From Parietaria judaica (lineage: Eukaryota; Streptophyta; Magnoliopsida; Rosales; Urticaceae), in assembly GCA_954871525.1 (NCBI GenBank), contig OX940868.1, positions 17,045,056-17,109,055 of the forward strand: 64,000 bases of DNA, in the 5' to 3' direction. Below the pieces are notes generated by a model that ran no database searches, was not told where the DNA came from, and saw nothing but the letters and a program-made list of their open reading frames with translations. The translations under genes were made by a program, and so were the position numbers. Shown here in pieces: positions 56,143 through 64,000 of this stretch; within the stretch, counting starts at the first letter, position 1, and each line of letters starts with the position of its first letter.

Positions 56143-58874
56143 TGTTGGGAATCACGTCTCAGATTCCGTATAAATTATCACGAGTTATACCTCCAAACCG
56201 TCCGAGTAACATTTAAAAAAATATTTTAAAGCGGAAAAACTTGTTATCCGTACAACGGTCCGAATATCGGATAATGACCATATCCCAAGATCTGATAAAT
56301 ATTATGTAATTTAATATTCATAAATAATTATTAATAAACTAGTCATAATAGGAAATAAATAGAAAGCAGTAAATGTTTGCATTTATTAACCCAATGCATA
56401 AGGCCGTACCTCTTACGACGACTTCCGGCTGCGCGTGCTGAGGGAAACTCCCGTGATCTTCCTGGATATTCTCCTGGAATCCTCGTACCGAAGCGTGGGC
56501 TTCGCCGGCAGGACTCCCTCGCAAAATCTTAACTGATGGTTCTTTTTAAGCTTCCGGAGAAATAGTCTCCTAAGCCGAACCAGAAGAAAGAGATCAGAGA
56601 GAAAATTCACAGACCCTGAGGAAGAGGGAGAGTTCGAATTTCTCTCTGGGGAAAGGTGTGAAAAATGTGTAGAATGAGCCTCCTATTTATAGGCTCAAAA
56701 CCGTAACCGAATTGGAGAATTTTCCTCCATAATTTCGAATTCTATTAATTAAATATAATTAATTATCTTAATCCAATGGTCCAGATTTAATCTCATCTAA
56801 ATCCAATGGATATAATTAATTAGGGATTTAATTAAATAAGAAAGATTTAGATAAAAATCAAAAATCCAATCTTATCTTCTTATCAGTATATAATTCGAAT
56901 TATCATATATATATATATATATAATAATAATAAAATTCAAATTATAATTATCTAGATCCAATGTTTGAGATAAAACTTTAAACCGATTTAATGGATCAAA
57001 TTAGTTTAGGATAAAAATCAAATAAAAAGATTTATTAAAAACAATTTCGAATTTATCCTTAAACTATAATTTGAATATATATAGATATATATCATTAATT
57101 AATTTTCAATCCGACGGTAAAGATTAAATCTTAGACCGATCTAACGGATACAATTAATTAACCAAATTCGAAAAATGAAACTTGGTCACCAAGTCATTAA
57201 TTTCGAATTTATCAATATCCTAATCCAACGGTTGATATTAAATCATAACCGATCCAATGGATAATATTGATTTTAGGGATTTGCTAAAATACCAAAACAT
57301 TTAGTACTTATGCCGCAAATATGGAAATACCAAATCATGCCATTCGAATTTAGCTAGGGTTTCTTAGATCAAACCCAAATTCGAATTTACACATATGAAT
57401 ATATATAAATATATATTTTTATTTATTAATATAAATATATTAATTATTAATTAATTATTAATAAGATATTAATAATTAAATCCAAATAATTAAATTATAT
57501 TAATAATTCCCGATCTCAATATCACACATTAAAATGTCATGGTGCCACACCATCATTTAAATTCGTGACACGTGATTTAATTTCAAAGTTTATCGAACCG
57601 ATCATAAACTTAGAAAATCCATAAATCACTAACCGTAAGTCGAAATGACTTGGTTCAAAAAGTAAAGTCGCTTAGAATTTAATTTCCAACAACATGGTGC
57701 TGATAGAAAATCTAAATTATAACTTTATTTTATCAGTTAATTTCGTGTACCAAAATATGGTACTCTTGCCACGCTAACGATAAAACTATCTGACGTCTGC
57801 CACAGACCTTTCAGCTTTATAAGTCAAGCCAAATGATTAAACATTATCCAGAATGTATTTTAATCACGTACGTATCATCCGTTACGGAGTTATCCTCGGG
57901 ACCATGGACCCGTATCACTTAAGCTCCAACGAACTGCTAGTTGTTCGTCAAACCTCGAAGTGATTCCACTATAGACCCGAGGCTGCACTCTTTAGTGATA
58001 CGGTATATATTATTCCCTTTATAACAGCAGGGTGTCCATTGATACAATCAAATTCGGGTTATTGATCTTTCACTTGATGATCCACACACGAGCAGGCGGT
58101 TTCTACCGTTATGCCCCTCATTGCATTTTCATCCTTGACTCATTCAGTAATACTATGAGTAACCCACTATGATTTTTGATTCATAAGTTGCACACGGGTA
58201 CCTCTCACTTCTCACCGCCGACGATCAAGGGAATCATCATCACTCTGAAGAGAGTTGTGTGATGCCCATGTCTATGACCAAGCTACCCTTACTGCTGACT
58301 ATCATGTTCCCAAAGTAATAGTGTTGGGAACAGCGGTAATATTTCGTATTCTTTAACGGTTAAATCAAAGAACAATCAAGCCAGCAGCTTCGACTCAAGA
58401 TCACTCAGGACTTAGATCGAATATTCATTTGATCATCTACTAGTGACTCAACTCCAAGTTATCAGTGACGGTCTTATATGATAACTTCCGGAGTTTAAGT
58501 CAGGTCCAGTCCAGTATGAAGACACTTCATACTTAACGCACTTCTAGTGAGTGTGACACACACAAAATCCAGAATAGGATTATCACTTAGTCACATTAAT
58601 GACCTTATTTGATTAATGGGCTCCCACCCAGTTGATCAGGTCACGGACATTTTAAGTTCATTTATTATGATTATTAATTCTTCCTCACATTGACTCTGTT
58701 GTGATAATAATAACATAATTGCATCCTTCATGAACTAAGGAATCAAACATTCTATTTTACTCTACCAGAAACTATAATAAGATTATCATAATAAGCATCA
58801 TCTTTATTCAACGACTTGTCATAATCTTTTACAAATGGATAAAATATCTTGTTTAAGGACACATATGTCCAACA
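56143..58874 (-). repeat. Copia-3 5' LTR (2,732 bp)
   Basis: Closely similar to 48629-51382 throughout. Differences seen include a 22-bp absence near 56,430, a short insertion near 56,470 (CTGGAATCC) and scattered substitutions. Its TATA box lies at about 56,680-56,695. Confidence 0.93.
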
Positions 58875-58879
58875 CAAGA
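58875..58879. repeat. target duplication of Copia-3, right
   Basis: CAAGA, the partner of 48624-48628. Confidence 0.9.
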
Positions 58880-59805
58880 TACTCCTGGAGACGGGCCAAC
58901 CCGTATTCTTAATGGCGTCCCTGGCAGACCCAGCTTGGTTGTGGCACGCCCGACTTGGGCACGTAAATTTCTACGCGCTCAAGATGATGGGAGAGAAGAA
59001 GATGGCCTTTGGGGTACCGAATATCGAACACCCCAACCAGCTCTGCGCATGCTGCATGATCGCAAAACAGGAAAGAGTGCCATTTCCGATAAAGGCCAAG
59101 TTTCGAGCAGAGCGACCCCTCCAACTGGTGCACGCTGACCTGTGTGGTCCAATCACCCCGGCCACCCTAGCCGGCAACAAGTACTACTTCTTACTTGTTG
59201 ATGATTACAGCCGGCGGATGTGGGTCTATACGCTCAAGGAGAAGAGTCAAGCCTTTGAGGTCTTCAAGAAGTTCAAGAGGCTCGTGGAGAACCAGTCAGG
59301 ACATAGACTAAAGACCATGCGAACAGATCGAGGAGGCGAGTTCACATCTCATAATTTCGCGGAGTACTTCGGAGAAGAAGGTGTAGAGAGACACCTCACC
59401 GCACCATACACGACCCAACAGAACGGCGTGGTGGAGAGAAGAAACCGAACTGTGATGGACACAGCAAGGAGTTTGTTGAAAAGCATGCAAGTTCCGGCGA
59501 GATTTTGGGGAGAAGCAGTACGACATGCAGTCTACTTGCTGAACCGTCTACCGACGAAGGCGCTAGGCGAACGCACCCCTTACCAAGCATGGAAAGGGAA
59601 GAAACCTCATATGGAGCATTTGAAGGTGTTTGGGTGCATCGCACATGTGAAGATTGTGGGACCAAACCTCAAAAAGCTCGATGATCGGAGTCAGCCGATG
59701 GTGTACATTAGCGCCGAAGAAGGGAGCAAGGCACACAGGTTTTACGACCCCCAACGCGACAAAGCGCATGTGAGCAGAGACGCCGTGTTTGAAGAGGAGA
59801 AGAAA
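58880..59805 (+). pseudogene. Copia-2 pre-integrase and integrase
   Basis: The frame continues that of 48376-48628. The zinc-binding HHCC part reads WHARLGHVNFYALKMM then CACCMIAKQ. The catalytic triad is in LVDDYSRR, MRTDRGGEF and GVVERRNR. The core then runs to the conserved VFGCIAHVKI and the C-terminal SAEEGSKAHRFYDP part. The integrase segment itself is uninterrupted, which is unusual among the pol segments here, but it ends at a TAG (59806) and lies behind the Copia-3 insertion. It would insert element DNA into the genome. Confidence 0.9.
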
Positions 59806-61490
59806 TAGAACTGGCGAGATGATAACGGAGAGCCCGAAAAGAACTCGGTGGAGTTCATACTTGAAGAGGAATAGGCGGTCGAGCATGAAGAGGGAGATAG
59901 TCCGTTCCTGGGGCAAGCAACGCCCAGCTCGACGAAAACCAGTTCATTTGGAACCAGCTCACCACCAGACTCTTTAAACCCAGGATCATAAATGAGCACC
60001 CCGATCCCAACGACAGCTAGTTCAGGAGGAACCAGCTTGGGAGACTCGTCGATCAAGGACGGACCAAGAGGGTTCCGTACCCTGTCTGAATTCTACGAAG
60101 AAGTGCAGGAGCTTGATTTGAGCCCGGAGGAGCTCCTGCTGGTTAGTGAAGAGGAACCAACCAGCTATCGTGAGGCAACCACCAAGAAGGAATGCCAGAA
60201 AGCGATGGACATAGAGCTAGAGTCAATTGAGAAGAATCAGACATGGGAGCAAGTTGACCTTCCAAAAGCTCACAAGTCCATTGGTATGAAGTGGGTTTAC
60301 AAGCTCAAGAAGGACTCAGAAGGCAAGGTTCTGAAGCACAAGGCCAGATTGGTCGCAAAGGGCTACGTGCAAAAGCAGGGAGTAGACTTTGAAGAAGTCT
60401 TTGCTCCAGTGGCCAGACTCGACACAGTCAGGCTGATCCTAGCCCTCGCAGCTCACCGAGGCTGGAAAATCCATCACCTGGACGTCAAATCGGCGTTCCT
60501 AAATGGTGAACTGGAGGAGGAAGTCTATGTTGCTCAACCGGAAGGCTTCATCAACAAGACCGTAGAGCACAAGGTATACAAGTTGTCAAAAGCTATTTAT
60601 GGCTTGAGACAAGCACCTCGTGCATGGAACACTCGATTCGACAGGAGTATGAAGATTCTTGGCTTCAAGAAGTGTTCCCAGGAGCAAGCGTTCTACACGA
60701 GGAACAACAGAGATGAGGCCCTCATAGTTGGTGTGTACGTCGACGACCTGATCGTGACTGGATCCAGTGCAAAAGCCATTGATGGATTCAAGAAATAAAT
60801 GATGAAGGAGTTCGAGATGAGCGACCTCGGACTACTCTTATACTACCTCGGCATCGAGGTCGATCAGAAGAAGGATTTTGTCACGCTGAAACAGTTGGCT
60901 TACGCGAAGAAAATTCTAAAGCAGTTCAAGATGGCGGACTGCAACCCGAGCAAGTATCCGATGGAACCAAAGTTAAAGCTCGGGAAAGATGCAGATGGAA
61001 AACCAGTGGATCCCACGGAGTATAGGCGTGTCATTGGGTGTCTCAGGTACTTAATCCACACCCGACCTGACATCTCATATGCAGTTGGCATGGTGAGTCG
61101 TCACATGGAGAAGCCTACCAGTCTACACCAACAAGCTGTGAAACACATCCTTCGTTACGTGAAGGGAACGACGAGCTATGGGATTCAGTACGGAAGAGGA
61201 AGCGGAGCTGAAGAGCTAGTCGGTTTTACCGACAGTGACCTAGCCGGTGACATCGATGACAGAAAAAGTACCGGAGGTATGGCATTTTATCTTAACGGTA
61301 ATATGATCACCTGGCAGTCTCAAAAACAGAGAATTGTGGCCCTATCATCTTGCGAAGCCGAGTTCATGGCAGCGACCGCAGCAGCGTGTCAAGCTTTGTG
61401 GCTCAGAAATTCGTTGAGCGAGGTCACCAGAAGCGAGCAGAAGCCGGTGCCTCTCTACGTCGACAACAAGTCTCTAATCAGACTAGATCT
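59806..61490 (+). pseudogene. Copia-2 reverse transcriptase and RNase H, truncated
   Basis: Same frame as the integrase, interrupted by stops at 59806, 59872, 59989 and 60796. 59992-60795 contains SYREATTKKECQKAMD, WVYKLKKDSEGKV, HLDVKSAFLNGELEEEVY, GLRQAPRAW and an intact YVDD motif. 60799 onward gives SDLGLLLYYLGIEV, then RNase H (GFTDSDLAGD, SSCEAEFMAA). Similarity ends at YVDNKSLI near 61,480. The last conserved Asp region and the element's 3' end are missing. Confidence 0.9.
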
Positions 61491-64000
61491 TTTCTCATTG
61501 CTTTATATGCCGATCTTCTTTGGCATCATAAGTCTCTAACTTAGGCCACCTGGGGCAACGTGAGTCTAATTCTATTTAATAACGGCAAAAATACTAAATA
61601 TTAATTTCCGTCCATATTTAACTACGACTGTTAACTCGATCATGTCATTCTCTCCCTCACATCTCATCTGCCATGTCATCAGGAATATTAGATAGCACTT
61701 GGTGAGATTCGATACCAAGACCTTGCCTAATACAGTTGGTAATATTAGATAGGACATCATCAAATCTGCCTTAACATAGCAGCAATAACTGCAGCTCCGA
61801 AAATAATTATAACTTTAATATCTCTTGCCATTTAAACTGCAACTATGAGAGTCTATTTTAGAGTATATTTTAGTGTTACAAAGTACAAAATGTAAATAGA
61901 ATTGCAAAGTTCATGCACAAGAGCATGTGCACCGACTAATACATTTATAGATTTCTTATTTATCAATACTATTATCATTTATGGACTCTTCAATACAATG
62001 CATGTATATATTTATAAGTGTGGATCATATTGTTTTAATAAATTAAGACAATTCATTCAAAAGGGTACGTATTAATTAGTGGTTTTATTCGAAGGGTAAA
62101 AATAAATGACATGTCGGTATACGAGAAACATTTGAGTAATGTTTAGTAGGTGAGGAATGGAGGAAATGAGGAACAATATATTAAATAAAATGCGACACGA
62201 AGTACATAATATGTGAAAATCAAAATGTATGCAAGAATATTATGAGCATTGTACTGATTCTAAGACGATTTTCACTTACTTTTGTCCAAAACTTATAATT
62301 ATTTGGACACTATTCAGTTAGAACCTAAAACAGTTCTTTAACTTAAAATTTTCGGATTTTTAGCTATACAATATAAAATTGTTTAGCTATATGTATACGT
62401 CCTAATGAAATTCGACGGTCCATATTAATTAGTCAATCAGATCCGGATTTTGGTCCTGAATTTTTATAGAATTTAATAATCTGTAAACTAAATTTCATTT
62501 TTACCATATGGTAATATTGTGTGTTATATATACTAATTACTAAGTATCCCAAATGAAAATCTGGAATCCTATGAGAATCAGTAAGAATTTTTATTGAATT
62601 TTTTTAATCAAGTGCTTAATTGAGTATATATTTTCTTACAATTTCCAAAAAATATTCTTACTACACTGCGTTTGCAAGTCCTACTTCAAACTTTTTCAAC
62701 CGGCGATTATTGTATTAGTAGTTTTAAAATTTTATAGTATCATTTAAATTTCGTTGATCATGACATTATAACTTCTTAGGGAACGTGAAATTATTATAGC
62801 TTATTAAAAAATAATCAAGGTAGACTTCTTATAAAAATTGATACTTGCACATTGCTTGTAAGATAGTTCACATGTGAAAATCGATTTCTTAATATATATA
62901 TATGCATATGAATTATGTATCTCAGTTATTAGCTCACTACTGATAAAATCAGTCAGCTCGTACACTTTTCTTAAACTAATTTGTAAGTGTTAGTTAAAGG
63001 CTAATTAATTAGTATGACACCTTTTTGTTTTTGTAAGACACTAAATTCATAATATTTAGAAATCATATCAAAGCTACTGTTTCCTATATAAGAATTTCTT
63101 TTTCTTAATTATTTGCACCAAAAGACAAATATGGTATGGGAAATTTGATAATTTATTCCCCCAAATGATCACAAACCATTTGAAGAAATATTTTAAATTT
63201 TTTTTCTTCTTTAAAAATTGTTCCCCAATGCTTTTTAGACACATTTACTTTCAAATTAAGACAGTTTAGGGCAGTTTGATACTAGGTTTTAGACGCTATT
63301 GATATTAAGTTTTAGACAAGTTAAATGAGGGGTAAAGTTGTCCAAAAGAAATAATAAAGAATAATTTTTCAAAGAAAAAAAAAGAAAACTGAAATAATTT
63401 TAAAGTAAATTATCAAGTTTACCTATGGCTATCTCTAATATAATTATTTCTTCTTGGTTTTGCCCTCATGCAAACCATGATTCCATTTTTTATTTTATTT
63501 TTCTTTCTTAAAATGATAAGAAGATAAGAAAAATATAGTTGTTGAGGTTACATGCATGATTGAAAGAAGAAATGAGATCTTTTTCTGGGGAAGAAGAAGA
63601 TCTTTGGTGTATATTTGAAGATGTATTTGTCTATTCTATTTAGCTATTTGACTTTGCTTATCTGTCACCAAACTATCTCATAGTGGGTCGGCAAGAATTA
63701 AATTGCTTCTTATCAACTCTTCTAGAATTAGGATGTTGACATATTTATTATTTACATTTTTCTAATAAACTCATAATACAAAGTTAACTCTCTTATATGT
63801 ATTGAACTTGTATGGAGCGAAATTCGGTTTTCCTTATCGGACTTTCTTTTCTACTATATATTGGTCTAAAATATGTGATATAATTTTTATTTTTTTTATC
63901 TTGGTTTATAGAACTTATTAGTTTTTTCATTTGAAATAATGCATGAAATATATTTTAAAGAAATATAGTTATTGCATTTTTTTTTTTACTCAATATTGGT
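61491..64000. other. AT-rich intergenic DNA, nothing recognised
   Basis: No coding frame with a recognisable domain, RNA gene or bounded repeat on either strand. I also looked for the missing 3' LTR of Copia-2 here and did not see it. Confidence 0.4.

Larger units (their letters stand above)
48629..58874 (-). mobile_element. Copia-3: 10,246-bp Copia-type element with 2.75-kb LTRs and a foreign gene
   Basis: LTRs at 56143-58874 (5', since the element reads on the minus strand) and 48629-51382 (3') are flanked by a perfect 5-bp duplication, CAAGA, at 48624-48628 and 58875-58879. Primer-binding site and polypurine tract are in the expected places. Inside are a 1.8-kb leader, a three-exon gene unrelated to retroelements (53467-54266), then only the RT/RNase H end of pol (51398-53161). 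Gag, protease and integrase are missing. It inserted into Copia-2 and is therefore the younger of the two. Confidence 0.93.
46711..61490 (+). mobile_element. Copia-2: older Copia element, 3'-truncated and split by Copia-3
   Basis: A possible short 5' LTR and a primer-binding site are followed by gag, zinc knuckle and protease. The Copia-3 insertion (48629-58874) comes next, and then pre-integrase, integrase, reverse transcriptase and most of RNase H. Removing the insertion and one duplication leaves about 4.5 kb, with the reading frame continuous across the insertion point. No 3' LTR or polypurine tract is visible; coding similarity stops near 61,480 after YVDNKSLI. Confidence 0.85.

Noticed and set aside
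61490..61800. 3' LTR of Copia-2
   Set aside because: No similarity to 46711-46916 and no polypurine tract was seen after the RNase H remnant.

Overview
This is nuclear DNA of a flowering plant, probably a eudicot; I cannot place it more closely. The evidence is AT-rich intergenic DNA, plant-only gene families, Copia retroelements primed by initiator tRNA-Met, hAT elements with 8-bp target duplications and a CACTA transposase relic. There are no operons, and transposons explain most of the recognisable sequence.

Only three host genes are supported, all on the minus strand: a secreted glycine-rich protein (528-1160), an AIG2-like gamma-glutamylcyclotransferase (8781-9303, whose start region is frameshifted and abuts a large inverted-repeat element), and a small Cys-rich plant protein with an OCTOPUS-like N-terminus (33447-34028).

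Left half (1-34 kb). A 4,045-bp hAT element (3949-7993) has a perfect 8-bp duplication and a two-exon but broken transposase. A 993-bp foldback element (9347-10339) follows. Four non-autonomous hAT-like elements share CAAGG-type ends (10489-10671, 10807-11301, 13562-14845 and, inverted, 45399-46696). Two other short elements have perfect 8-bp duplications (12231-12459 and 26064-26815). A CACTA Tnp2 relic (about 23.6-24.25 kb) and an RNase H relic (27310-27753) are degraded. Long stretches between them hold nothing I can name.

Right half (36-61.5 kb). Copia-1 (36245-44433, plus strand) has two LTRs, CACAA duplications, a gag gene that looks spliced, a broken integrase/RT, and no protease. Copia-2 (about 46711-61490, plus strand) is a classical gag-protease-integrase-RT element, lacking its 3' end and split by a third element. 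That element, Copia-3 (48629-58874, minus strand, CAAGA duplications), has very long LTRs of about 2.75 kb and keeps only the RT/RNase H part of pol. In place of gag, protease and integrase it carries an unrelated three-exon gene with canonical introns. Two of its exons encode the same C-x2-C-x11-C-x2-H spacing, next to matching intron sequence, which indicates exon duplication. This is the most unusual item in the window.

A second unexpected link is an 80-bp block present twice in tandem in the hAT transposase intron and again in the untranslated leader of Copia-2, which joins two unrelated transposon classes. All boundaries were read by eye. LTR similarity and repeat identities are visual estimates, not computed alignments.
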